This document shows positions 49,637 through 57,272 of a stretch of DNA of 64,000 bases, in pieces. Position 1 is the first letter of the stretch; every line of letters begins with the position of its first letter. The notes beneath the pieces are model-generated. The model had not been told where the DNA came from. It searched no databases and was given only the letters and a program-made list of their open reading frames with translations. The stretch is from Planctomycetota bacterium (GTDB lineage Bacteria > Planctomycetota > UBA1135), in NCBI GenBank assembly GCA_021776795.1, contig JAJFFC010000012.1, positions 300,724 to 364,723 of the forward strand, written 5' to 3'. Made by a program: the position numbers and the translations under genes.

Positions 49637-50991
49637 ACGCCCGCCCACAAGCTTCTACCTCTGCTTCCCGTCGCCCATTGGTGGCGATCGCTGGCCGACC
49701 CAACGTCGGCAAGTCTTCCCTGTTCAATCGCATGGTGGGCGCACGTCGCGCCATCGTCGAGCCAACTGCGGGCGTGACTCGCGACCGCTTGGTGATTCCG
49801 GTTTCTTTGCCGGAAACGGAGCGCCGCATCGATGTCATGGATACCGGCGGGATTGGCATTGTCGACCGCGAGGACTTGGCCGCCTCGGTGGAGGTGCAAG
49901 TGCAGACCGCATTGCATGCCGCACACGTGGTGCTATTCGTGGTCGATGCCCGTGAAGGCTTAACTTTGTTGGACCAGGAAGTGGCGCGTCAGTTACGCCG
50001 CTCCGATGTCACCGTATTGATGGTCGCCAACAAATGCGAAACTCGTGCCGCACAGGCTGCGATCGGGGACTTTGAGCAGCTCGGATTCGGCAGCCCGCTA
50101 GCGGTTTCTGCGCAAGAAGGTTTAGGGCTTGGTGATTTGTACAACAGCTTGGAAGAGCTACTGCCGGATGAAACCGAAGAAGACACTTCCGAGCGCGTGG
50201 CCGTCACCGTGATGGGGCGCCGCAACACCGGCAAATCGAGTTTCGTCAATGCCCTGCTGGGGGAGCCTCGGGTCATCGTCAGTGACCTCGCGGGCACCAC
50301 CCGCGATGCGATTGACATCGACCTGGATTGGCAAGGGACTCCAATCACGCTGGTCGACACCGCAGGAGTCCACCGCCGCGGCAAGGTCGCGAATGCGGTG
50401 GAGTTTTTCTCCCTGACCCGCAGCGACCAGGCGTTGCGCCGTTCCGATGTCGCGCTGCTCTTCCTCGATCTCACCGAATCGATTGCCCGTCTCGACCAAG
50501 AGTTGGCGCGCACGATCCATGACCGCCACAAGCCAGTGGTGATTGTTGGCACCAAGGCCGATTTGGTCCCAGATCTCAGTATCCAGGACTTCCGCGACAA
50601 AGTGGAGCATCGATTGCCTCACTTGCGCGGCGCGCCCATCGTGATGATCTCTAACCTCAGCGGCAAAGGCTTGCAGCGGGTGTTAAAGGAAGCGATGAGC
50701 CTGCGCGAAGAGTCCGGGCAGCGCGTCGGTACTGGTACTTTGAACCGAGCGGTGGAGGGCATGATGAGCTCCCTGCGGTTCCGTGGACGCTCTGAGAAGC
50801 CGCGAATCTACTACGGCACCCAAATCGGCGTCTACCCGCCGAGCTTTTTGCTGTTCGTCAATCGCAAGCGGCTGTTCGAAAAAGAGTCCCTGCGGGCGAT
50901 TGAGCGCGATATGTCGAAGCGCCTTGGCTTTCCTCGGGTTCCCTTGCGCGTCGTCTTGCGTGAACGCCAGCGCAGCCCTTCCAAGAAGTAG
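49633..50991 (+). CDS. der: Ribosome-assembly GTPase Der (EngA)
   Basis: The product has 452 residues with tandem GTPase domains: first GRPNVGKSSLFNR, a TAGVTRD switch, DTGGI and NKCE; second GRRNTGKSSFVNALLG, SDLAGTTRDAID, DTAGVHRRGK and GTKAD. A C-terminal KH-like domain (PRIYYGTQIGVYPPSFLLFVN) completes the family layout. It matures the 50S subunit. In the second G1 motif the usual GRPNVGKS is GRRNTGKS, and the first G4 is NKCE where Der normally has NKxD, both unusual but conservative. The ATG overlaps the queE stop (ATGA). Confidence 0.95.
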   Translation: MNARPQASTSASRRPLVAIAGRPNVGKSSLFNRMVGARRAIVEPTAGVTRDRLVIPVSLPETERRIDVMDTGGIGIVDREDLAASVEVQVQTALHAAHVVLFVVDAREGLTLLDQEVARQLRRSDVTVLMVANKCETRAAQAAIGDFEQLGFGSPLAVSAQEGLGLGDLYNSLEELLPDETEEDTSERVAVTVMGRRNTGKSSFVNALLGEPRVIVSDLAGTTRDAIDIDLDWQGTPITLVDTAGVHRRGKVANAVEFFSLTRSDQALRRSDVALLFLDLTESIARLDQELARTIHDRHKPVVIVGTKADLVPDLSIQDFRDKVEHRLPHLRGAPIVMISNLSGKGLQRVLKEAMSLREESGQRVGTGTLNRAVEGMMSSLRFRGRSEKPRIYYGTQIGVYPPSFLLFVNRKRLFEKESLRAIERDMSKRLGFPRVPLRVVLRERQRSPSKK

Positions 50992-51003
50992 GGTCGGGGG
51001 CGC

Positions 51004-51009
51004 TAGAAT
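51004..51009 (+). promoter_or_regulatory. -10-like TAGAAT exactly 6 nt before ATG 51016
   Basis: TAGAAT (5 of 6) leaves 6 nt (CGGTAT) before the ATG of the lipoprotein gene at 51016, predicting a leaderless mRNA. It lies in the 24-bp gap after der. Confidence 0.45.
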
Positions 51010-51015
51010 CGGTAT

Positions 51016-51504
51016 ATGCCCCAAGGCAAACTTTCCCTTCATGCCTCGCACCTGATTCTGCTTCTGGCACTGTTTGTGGCGCCCTTGCTGTCCTGTTCTT
51101 CGCCGCCGCATGTCGACGAAGATGGCACCTGGTCCGAGGTGGTGGTGCAGAATGCACCTCCGCAGCGAGATTTACTTTCCGCTGCCGAACAGGCCGTTAT
51201 GCGCACCGGCTTCCCGCCGGGTGAGCGTGACGAAGCGCGCGGCAATGTCATTTCCGGTTGGGACATCAACTTGCAGCCATTCCGCAATCAAGGTCGTCGT
51301 TGGCGCGGCATCATCAAGATTGAAGTGGTCGAGGAGGGCACACGCTTGGCCGCACGGGTGCAAACCCAGAAGAACGTCGAAATGGACGATACCCTCGATG
51401 CTGGTGCAGCCGAGTGGGAAGACGAGCCCGATGACCGCGGACGCTCCCGGGTGTTGTTGCAGCAGTTACTTTCGCAGTTACACCTGACCGGGGAGGGGCG
51501 CTAA
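51016..51504 (+). CDS. Small lipoprotein of unknown function
   Basis: The product has 162 residues: lipoprotein signal APLLSC (Cys27), then a compact ~130-residue domain with beta pattern WSEVVVQNAPP...GNVISGWDINLQPF...RRWRGIIKIEVVEEGTRLAARVQTQKNVEMDD and a helical C-terminus RVLLQQLLSQL. The layout (lipid anchor plus 'rR.a.i.i....g.r..vrV..e.N' strands) is like small planctomycete lipoproteins whose function is unknown. The gene at 51505 follows with no gap. Confidence 0.7.
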   Translation: MPQGKLSLHASHLILLLALFVAPLLSCSSPPHVDEDGTWSEVVVQNAPPQRDLLSAAEQAVMRTGFPPGERDEARGNVISGWDINLQPFRNQGRRWRGIIKIEVVEEGTRLAARVQTQKNVEMDDTLDAGAAEWEDEPDDRGRSRVLLQQLLSQLHLTGEGR

Positions 51505-52041
51505 GTGTCCGGGTCTTGGACTTTGCATCAGCGCCACACCGCTTGCGGTGCATGCAGCATGGAGTTTCAGTCCGGCCAGGATGTGTTCTCTTTATTGCGC
51601 GTCAATGAAGGAGAGCTTGCGCGAGTGGATTTGTGCAGCTCCTGTTTTGATATTCGCAACCAAAAGGAAGACGTGGTCTATTGGCGCACGCAGCAAAAAG
51701 CTCAAGAAGGGCCAATGCGAGTGGACTTCGACCTTTTGCTTGGTGCCCTAGATTCTTTGGCCAATGACCAGCGCGAAGATCGCCGCGACCTGGCTTATCT
51801 GTTGGCCCTTTTGTTGGTACGCCACCGCAAATTGCGGCTCGAACGAGTCGAAATGCGCAAAGGCAAAGAGATTCTGGTGCTGCGTCGTGTCCGCAGTCAG
51901 CGCCGCTTCCAGGTCGAGAGCCGCGAGCTTGACGAGGAACGTCGTCGTAGCCTCTCGGCAACCCTTGCCGACCTTTTGGACCCCACCCGCGAGGCCGACC
52001 TAAGCCTTGCGGCCGAGCCTGAGGAGGAGTCTAAGTCCTGA
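51505..52041 (+). CDS. Zinc-ribbon protein of unknown function
   Basis: The product has 178 residues. Two Cys pairs, CGACSMEF near residue 14 and CSSCFDI near 44, form a probable zinc ribbon. A helical domain (LANDQREDRRDLAYLLALLLVRHRKL) and a basic/acidic charged C-terminus (EMRKGKEILVLRRVRSQRRF...LSATLADLLDP) follow. The GTG start comes directly after the preceding TAA, with GGGAGGGG as Shine-Dalgarno at 51491-51498. No family name is recognised with confidence. It could bind nucleic acid or act as a ribosome- or RNA polymerase-linked regulator; this is inference. It is the last gene before the bidirectional terminator at 52067. Confidence 0.7.
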   Translation: MSGSWTLHQRHTACGACSMEFQSGQDVFSLLRVNEGELARVDLCSSCFDIRNQKEDVVYWRTQQKAQEGPMRVDFDLLLGALDSLANDQREDRRDLAYLLALLLVRHRKLRLERVEMRKGKEILVLRRVRSQRRFQVESRELDEERRRSLSATLADLLDPTREADLSLAAEPEEESKS

Positions 52042-52066
52042 AATAACAGTTGCTTGGGCCATTTAG

Positions 52067-52099
52067 AAAAAACCCGAGGAGATTCCTCGGGTTTTTTCT
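52067..52099. terminator. Perfect bidirectional terminator upstream of the dcw operon
   Basis: A 14-bp perfect stem (52067-52080 with 52084-52097, three-base loop GAT) has A6 on the left arm and T6 on the right arm. It isolates the dcw promoter from upstream transcription. Confidence 0.92.
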
Positions 52100-52126
52100 T
52101 GCCAAATTCGAGTGGGGGAGCAGAAT
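52099..52126 (+). promoter_or_regulatory. Promoter of the dcw operon (mraZ)
   Basis: TTGCCA (52099-52104) and CAGAAT (52121-52126) are 16 bp apart. The predicted start is near 52133, giving a leader of ~71 nt to the mraZ ATG. MraZ boxes lie in the spacer, at the start site and downstream, so repressor binding would block RNA polymerase directly. Confidence 0.6.
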
Positions 52127-52161
52127 AGTCATGTGGGGGAAGAGAAAACCCAGGTGGTGAA
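52112..52161 (+). promoter_or_regulatory. Three MraZ boxes with 21-bp periodicity
   Basis: Direct repeats GTGGGGGAG (52112-52120), GTGGGGGAA (52133-52141) and GTGGTGAA (52154-52161) begin exactly 21 bp apart, two helical turns. MraZ is known to bind G-rich direct repeats of this kind upstream of mraZ and to repress the dcw operon. The array overlaps the promoter at 52099-52126. Confidence 0.8.
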
Positions 52162-52203
52162 GCCGCGCGGGTCGCCTCTCTCTCCGTTCCTTCCGCATCT
52201 GTC

Positions 52204-52683
52204 ATGGGCACCTTCAACGGCGAATACGAACACAAGATCGACTCTAAGGGTCGAGTCTTCGTTCCGCGCCGCATCATCGAAGAGATCGAAGAGCCGGCAG
52301 AGCGCAATCATTTCCAGGTCGTCGTCAATTTGGAGGAGGGCTGCCTGGATGTGTACACGGAGTCGGCGTACCGCGAGTACTTGCGGGTTTCGCTGGCAAA
52401 GGAAAAGACGGCCCGGGGTGCGCGCCTATTGCGGCGCAGCCTCGGCGCCAACTCGCGCAAGGTTCCGCTCGACACACAGGGGCGTGTGTTGTTGCCCAAG
52501 GAACTGCGTGAGCGCATCAAGCTTGGGTCCGACGCGGTGATTGTTGGCAGCTTGAGTTACTTCGAAATTTGGGATCGCTCGCGCTACATGAACGATGCCC
52601 TGCCGGAAGCCGATGACTTCTTCAACGCCGAGGTCGCGAACTTCCGAAATCCTGACTATGAACCCATGGAGGGGGAATCGTGA
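52204..52683 (+). CDS. mraZ: Transcriptional regulator MraZ
   Basis: The product has 159 residues with two AbrB-like MraZ domains: FNGEYEHKIDSKGRVFVPRRI near residue 4 and LDTQGRVLLPKELRERIKLG near 90, each with the DxKGR / DxQGR and (I/L)P signature. It binds the G-rich repeats upstream of its own operon and represses the dcw genes. The C-terminal ~20 residues are acidic and specific to this protein. It is the first gene of the dcw operon. The leader is pyrimidine-rich without a Shine-Dalgarno sequence; its stop overlaps rsmH (GTGA). Confidence 0.95.
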   Translation: MGTFNGEYEHKIDSKGRVFVPRRIIEEIEEPAERNHFQVVVNLEEGCLDVYTESAYREYLRVSLAKEKTARGARLLRRSLGANSRKVPLDTQGRVLLPKELRERIKLGSDAVIVGSLSYFEIWDRSRYMNDALPEADDFFNAEVANFRNPDYEPMEGES

Positions 52684-53624
52684 TCCTTGTCTGTCGTCAT
52701 CTCGAACACCAACCGGGCCTTGTGAAGCCTACTTGTCATATCCCCGTAATGCCGGAAGCGGTGCAGGAAGTTCTGCAGCCCGCGCGCGGAGGATTTTTCG
52801 TCGATGCCACCCTTGGTGGCGGCGGTCACGCCGAAGCCCTTTTGGCTGCTTCGGAAGATGTTCGCCTGCTTGCGATTGATCGTGACATGCAGGCGATTGA
52901 GCGCGCCAAAGAACGCTTGGCCGCTTTCGAAGATCGTGTGATTTACGCACACGCACCCTTTTCTGCCTTGGAGAGTTTGGTCGCCGAACATCATGGCGGT
53001 CCGGTCGATGGTATTTTGGCCGACTTTGGTTTGTCGAGTGATCAACTCGCCGACCGCGACCGTGGTTTTGCTTTCCAGCAAGATGGGCCATTGGATATGC
53101 GTATGGATCAGAGTACGCAGAAGACATCGGCAGCAAGGTTGCTGGCGGACTCCAGCGAAGACCAGTTGGAGACCTGGTTGCGGGAGTTTGGCGAAGAACG
53201 ATTCTCGCGCCGGATTGCCCATGCCATCGTTCATCAGCGCCGCTTCGGGCCCCTGCTGCGCACTTCGCAGCTGGCCGATTTGGTCGAGCGTACGATTCCT
53301 TCTGGGCGTGGGAATATCCACGCCGCGACGCGCACTTTCCAAGCCATCCGCATCGTGGTCAACCGCGAGTTGGATGAGATCGATGCCTTCCTGCACGCCA
53401 CGCCACCTCTGCTGGCGCCTGGCGGGCGGTTGGCAGTGATTAGCTTCCATAGTTTGGAGGATCGCTTGGTCAAAGTGGCCTTCCGCAATGAAGTGCGGTC
53501 GGGCAACTTCAAGAACCTGTTGCCGCGTGGTGAAGTTGCCACGCCGGCCGAGGTGCGTCGCAATCCTCGGGCACGTAGCGCACGCTTGCGTGGCCTGGAA
53601 CGCTTGACACCGGAGAAAGGGTGA
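52680..53624 (+). CDS. rsmH: 16S rRNA m4C1402 methyltransferase RsmH (MraW)
   Basis: The product has 314 residues from a GTG that overlaps the mraZ stop. It N4-methylates C1402 of 16S rRNA in the decoding centre. Motifs: HIPVMPEAVQEVL, the SAM loop FVDATLGGGGHAEALL, LLAIDRDMQAIERAKERL, VDGILADFGLSSDQL, DGPLDMRMD, TRTFQAIRIVVNREL, and ISFHSLEDRLVKVAF. This is full-length RsmH. The first ~16 residues before HIPVM look like a poorly conserved extension, so an internal start is possible, but the GTGA coupling supports this one. Confidence 0.96.
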   Translation: MILVCRHLEHQPGLVKPTCHIPVMPEAVQEVLQPARGGFFVDATLGGGGHAEALLAASEDVRLLAIDRDMQAIERAKERLAAFEDRVIYAHAPFSALESLVAEHHGGPVDGILADFGLSSDQLADRDRGFAFQQDGPLDMRMDQSTQKTSAARLLADSSEDQLETWLREFGEERFSRRIAHAIVHQRRFGPLLRTSQLADLVERTIPSGRGNIHAATRTFQAIRIVVNRELDEIDAFLHATPPLLAPGGRLAVISFHSLEDRLVKVAFRNEVRSGNFKNLLPRGEVATPAEVRRNPRARSARLRGLERLTPEKG

Positions 53625-53869
53625 GCGAACGGCTTGCCGTGTTGTGTGTGGCACTCCTATTGGAGTTGCTTGGGGGGCTCGGTTTGCGCAATGAAACCGT
53701 GGCCTGTCGTGGGCGCATTGAAGCGGATCGCCGCCGCGCCGACACCTGCACACAACGGCAACAGTATGTCGATAGCCTGTTCCACGAGATTACGGCGCCT
53801 TCCAATCTGGAACGCCTAGAACAACCCGAGAAAACAAGAGAAGTTCGCGATACGCTGCCTGCACTGTGA
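53621..53869 (+). CDS. ftsL: FtsL-like small bitopic membrane protein
   Basis: The product has 82 residues. It starts with GTG overlapping the rsmH stop and ends overlapping the ftsI start, both as GTGA. One N-terminal membrane helix (LAVLCVALLLELLGGLGL) is followed by a charged ~60-residue segment (VACRGRIEADRRRADTCTQRQQYVDSLFHEIT) that could be a coiled coil. Size, topology and position between rsmH and ftsI match FtsL, the divisome linker that binds FtsB and FtsQ, but sequence similarity is too weak to prove it. Two cysteines in the periplasmic part are unusual for FtsL. Confidence 0.55.
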   Translation: MSERLAVLCVALLLELLGGLGLRNETVACRGRIEADRRRADTCTQRQQYVDSLFHEITAPSNLERLEQPEKTREVRDTLPAL

Positions 53870-55776
53870 GCCCGTCCCCCCAGGCCTTCCGTCCCTATTG
53901 GGCATTGTTGCCCCTGATGGGTTTGTATTTGGCCACACTGGTGCAGCTGTTTGCGATTCAGGGCCTAAACCGGGAAAAGGCTCCCGAAGACCCCACTTCG
54001 GTGATTGCGCGAAGTGTGGAGTTGAACGCTCCGCGGGGTTCCATACTCGACCGCAATGGTCATGTCTTGGCCGAAGATCGTGCGGTCTATGACTTGACGA
54101 TTGCCTACACCCTGAAGAATCGGGGCTTGTACACCAATCTTCAAAAGGAAAAACTCACGCTCGAAGAGGTCGAGGAAGCCATTGCCTTCTTGGCCGAGGC
54201 CGCGCGCATGCCTTTCGAGGAAATGTACGAAGCCCTGATGGTGAATAACTCGGCGGTGCAAGTGTTGCGCAAGAACTTGGGACCTGCCGATGAGCGCCGG
54301 ATTCGCGCGGCCATCAGTCGCGTTTCGGGCTCCGGATTGGTGTTGCGACCACGCTATGAGCGGGTTTACCCCAATGGCACAGCCTTGGCGCATGTGATTG
54401 GCTTGCCTAAGCCGCCTGCTGAAATCCAGCCCAAGGATGGGGAGGAACCTTCACTTGGAAGCGGCATGGAGAGGGGGCTGCAGTCCCGCTTGTTGGGCAC
54501 GGAAGGCCAGCGCAAGACTATGGGTGTGAGTCGGGACTTTGGCGTGAACCCTGCCCTAGATATGCAAGCCGCAGTTCCTGGGGAGAACGTTTTGACCACA
54601 TTCGATGTCGGGCTTTCTGCCTTCGCGCGGAAGGAGTTGGCCGCCATGATGGAACGCAAACCCATGACCAACTGCATGGCGATTGTGGTCGACGTCAAGA
54701 CCGGGGATTTGCTGACGGCAATTGGTCTTCCGGACTACAACCCCAATGATCCAACCTCGACCTTAACCGAGACCGTGAATCCCGTCAGTGGCGATGCGGA
54801 AACCTCGGGCTGGGTGTTCCCGGCAAAGTGGTATGTCGAACCTGGCAGTACCTTCAAGCCAATCATGGCAGCCTATGCCTTGGATCAGGGAGCAATCGGT
54901 GCGAGCTTGGAGTTCTCAAACTTCAATGGCAGATACAAGGTTCCTGGGCGCAAGGAGATCATCCACAACGAAAAGGTCCCCAATGTGCCGATGACTTTCC
55001 GCGAAGCCATCATCCACAGTTCCAACATCGTGTTTGCGCAAATCGCCCGTGCCGTTGGTCGGGAAGCCATGGCCGATATGTTGGACGCTTTGCAATACCA
55101 CGAAGATCCCTTCTATGTCGAGGGGTTGAGCATTCAGTTTTCCCCACGGCACCAGCAAAAGCGAGAGAAGTTTTTCAAAAAGCGGAGTCCCGATGGCATG
55201 GCCTACACCATTCCAACGATGGGTTATGGCCATGGTTTTCAAGTCAACCCTATCGACCATGCCATGGTGATGGCGGCTTTGGCCAATGGGGGCGAGCTCA
55301 TGAAGCCGCGGCTATTGCTAGATCAACCGGAGATTTCGCAGGGCCAAATTTTCAGCGCGGCGAGCGCGGCATTGGTACGTGAAGCGATGAACGCCCAGGC
55401 AAATTATCGCGGCCGCGATAAATATTTGAAGCATCGAGACTTGATGGACATTTGCTCCAAGTCAGGAACCGCGCAAATCGACTACGGACCTGACAAGGGT
55501 AAGTACTACTCGCTGTTTACGGCCTTTGGCCCCTACGAAGATCCTGAGGTGTTGGTGTTGGTCATTGCCACAGGAACAGAGGCAATTCCAGGCACGGGCG
55601 ACGGCCATTTCGGCATTCGCGTCTGCGGTGAGCCAGCTGATGCGATTCTCTATCGCGCCCTGGTGGAGCGCGGACTAGCGCAAGACGAAGAGCCTCCGGA
55701 AGGCGCGTGGATAGATGCTTCCGCCCCCTTGGATAGCCGTCCCGTTGAGGATAGGCTCGGGGTCGGAAATCGATGA
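53866..55776 (+). CDS. ftsI: Peptidoglycan transpeptidase FtsI / PBP3-type
   Basis: The product has 636 residues from a GTG overlapping the ftsL-like stop. An N-terminal membrane helix (YWALLPLMGLYLATLVQLF) is followed by the pedestal domain with APRGSILDRNGHVLAEDRAVYDL. The transpeptidase domain has the SxxK motif S328-T-F-K331, SxN at S385-S-N387 and KSGT at 532-535. It cross-links septal peptidoglycan with FtsW as glycosyltransferase partner. There is no C-terminal PASTA domain. The residue after the KSG motif is normal (KSGTAQ). It ends overlapping the murE start (ATGA). Confidence 0.94.
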   Translation: MSPSPQAFRPYWALLPLMGLYLATLVQLFAIQGLNREKAPEDPTSVIARSVELNAPRGSILDRNGHVLAEDRAVYDLTIAYTLKNRGLYTNLQKEKLTLEEVEEAIAFLAEAARMPFEEMYEALMVNNSAVQVLRKNLGPADERRIRAAISRVSGSGLVLRPRYERVYPNGTALAHVIGLPKPPAEIQPKDGEEPSLGSGMERGLQSRLLGTEGQRKTMGVSRDFGVNPALDMQAAVPGENVLTTFDVGLSAFARKELAAMMERKPMTNCMAIVVDVKTGDLLTAIGLPDYNPNDPTSTLTETVNPVSGDAETSGWVFPAKWYVEPGSTFKPIMAAYALDQGAIGASLEFSNFNGRYKVPGRKEIIHNEKVPNVPMTFREAIIHSSNIVFAQIARAVGREAMADMLDALQYHEDPFYVEGLSIQFSPRHQQKREKFFKKRSPDGMAYTIPTMGYGHGFQVNPIDHAMVMAALANGGELMKPRLLLDQPEISQGQIFSAASAALVREAMNAQANYRGRDKYLKHRDLMDICSKSGTAQIDYGPDKGKYYSLFTAFGPYEDPEVLVLVIATGTEAIPGTGDGHFGIRVCGEPADAILYRALVERGLAQDEEPPEGAWIDASAPLDSRPVEDRLGVGNR

Positions 55777-57272
55777 AGTTGTCCGCCCTGTGCCGCCGTT
55801 TGTCCGCGCTGTCGGCTTGCCGACTCCTGCCGGGGAGCGGGGGTGATGTGGAGCTGGCTCGGGCGCGCTTTGACTCGCGCCAAGTCGAGCCACGAGACCT
55901 CTTCTGCGCGCTCCCTGGTGCCGCTCACGACGGCCAGGAGCATGTCGCCATGGCCAAGAGCCAAGGGGCAGCTGCGGTTCTGTCTACCAAGCCCCGGGCC
56001 AAACCTGAGTTGCCTTGGATTGTGGTCGAAAATCCTGGCGCTCTGCGGCAACTGAGCGCTCTCTCGGCGCATGAGTTGCTGGATCACCCTGGACAATCAC
56101 TTTGGCTCGCGGCCGTCACCGGCACCAACGGCAAGTCCACCGTGGTGCACCTGCTGCAACAAGCGTTACAGGATTGCGCCGTGCCCACTGCCATCGCCGG
56201 AACTTTGGGTTTAGAGGTTCCTGGCGCCACCGACCAAGCGCTGCCGAAAATCCACAACACCACGCCCGAGGCCGATGTCCTCGCTTTGTGGTTACACCGC
56301 GCTCACCAAGCCAAGGCCAAGGCCGCAGTTCTCGAGGCAAGCTCTCATGGCATCGCGCTGGGGCGTATGACCGGGTTGCCGCTCAGGGCAGCGGCGTGGA
56401 CCAACCTCAGCCACGATCACCTGGACTTTCATCACACCATGGAAGCTTATGCCGCAGCCAAGGCCGCGCTGTTCCATGAGTTGCCTGCCGGTGTTCCTGC
56501 ATTATTCCCGCCGACGCCAGCCATTGAGCAAGCCCTCGCAGGCATGGCGGCCACCCCTGTGCCTTGGTCCTTGGGTGAGAGTCAGCAGGGTGAGGCTTTG
56601 CGCGGCAGCGCACGACTCGATACCGACGGCCTGATTCTCGATATCGACGGCTTCTTCGGTGCCGCACGCATTCACAGCCGCTTGATTGGCATGCACAATG
56701 CCGAGAATCTTCTGGTGGCTTTTGGATTGGCATGCGCTTCAGGCGCCGACCGCTCCGCCGTGGCTGCTGCCCTTTCGCAAGTCGGTTCTGCGCCGGGGCG
56801 TTTGGAGCGGGTCCAAGGTCCCGAGGGTTGCCATCTGTTTGTGGACTACGCCCATACCCCGGACGCCCTCGCCCATGTCATAGACGCCTTGCGCGCGCAG
56901 TATCCAGGCCGACGCATTGGCGTGGTCTTTGGTGCTGGCGGAGACCGTGACCCCGCCAAGCGTCAACCCATGGGCTGTGCAGTCGGCGAACGGGCCGATT
57001 GGTGTGTGGTCACTTCGGACAATCCAAGAACGGAAGATCCTCACGCCATTGCTGCTGAAGTCGCCCGCGGGATTCCGCAACGGACATCTTTAGAGCATGA
57101 GGTGATTGTTTCTCGTCGCACCGCGATTCGAGAATCTGTGGCGCGTCTATCTCCCGGAGACATCTTGTTGGTCGCAGGCAAGGGCCATGAAACCTATCAA
57201 GAGACCGACGGCATTCGTCGGCCTTTCGATGATCGTCAGGAATTGCAGGAGGCGCTCGCATGTTTCCTTTGA
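55773..57272 (+). CDS. murE: UDP-MurNAc-tripeptide synthetase MurE (meso-DAP type)
   Basis: The product has 499 residues. It adds the third residue of the stem peptide. Motifs: the N-terminal FDSRQVEPRDLFCALPGAAHDG, the P-loop AVTGTNGKSTVVHLLQQ, HNTTPEADVLALWL, LEASSHGIALGRM, FTNLSHDHLDFH-type NLSHDHLDFH, FVDYAHTPDAL, FGAGGDRDPAKR, and the amino-acid selectivity motif DNPR (416-419), which indicates meso-diaminopimelate. It overlaps ftsI (ATGA) and runs 13 nt into murF. Confidence 0.96.
   Translation: MKLSALCRRLSALSACRLLPGSGGDVELARARFDSRQVEPRDLFCALPGAAHDGQEHVAMAKSQGAAAVLSTKPRAKPELPWIVVENPGALRQLSALSAHELLDHPGQSLWLAAVTGTNGKSTVVHLLQQALQDCAVPTAIAGTLGLEVPGATDQALPKIHNTTPEADVLALWLHRAHQAKAKAAVLEASSHGIALGRMTGLPLRAAAWTNLSHDHLDFHHTMEAYAAAKAALFHELPAGVPALFPPTPAIEQALAGMAATPVPWSLGESQQGEALRGSARLDTDGLILDIDGFFGAARIHSRLIGMHNAENLLVAFGLACASGADRSAVAAALSQVGSAPGRLERVQGPEGCHLFVDYAHTPDALAHVIDALRAQYPGRRIGVVFGAGGDRDPAKRQPMGCAVGERADWCVVTSDNPRTEDPHAIAAEVARGIPQRTSLEHEVIVSRRTAIRESVARLSPGDILLVAGKGHETYQETDGIRRPFDDRQELQEALACFL

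Noticed and set aside
52656..53753. A 365-codon minus-strand frame
   Set aside because: Antisense to rsmH, which has all family motifs.
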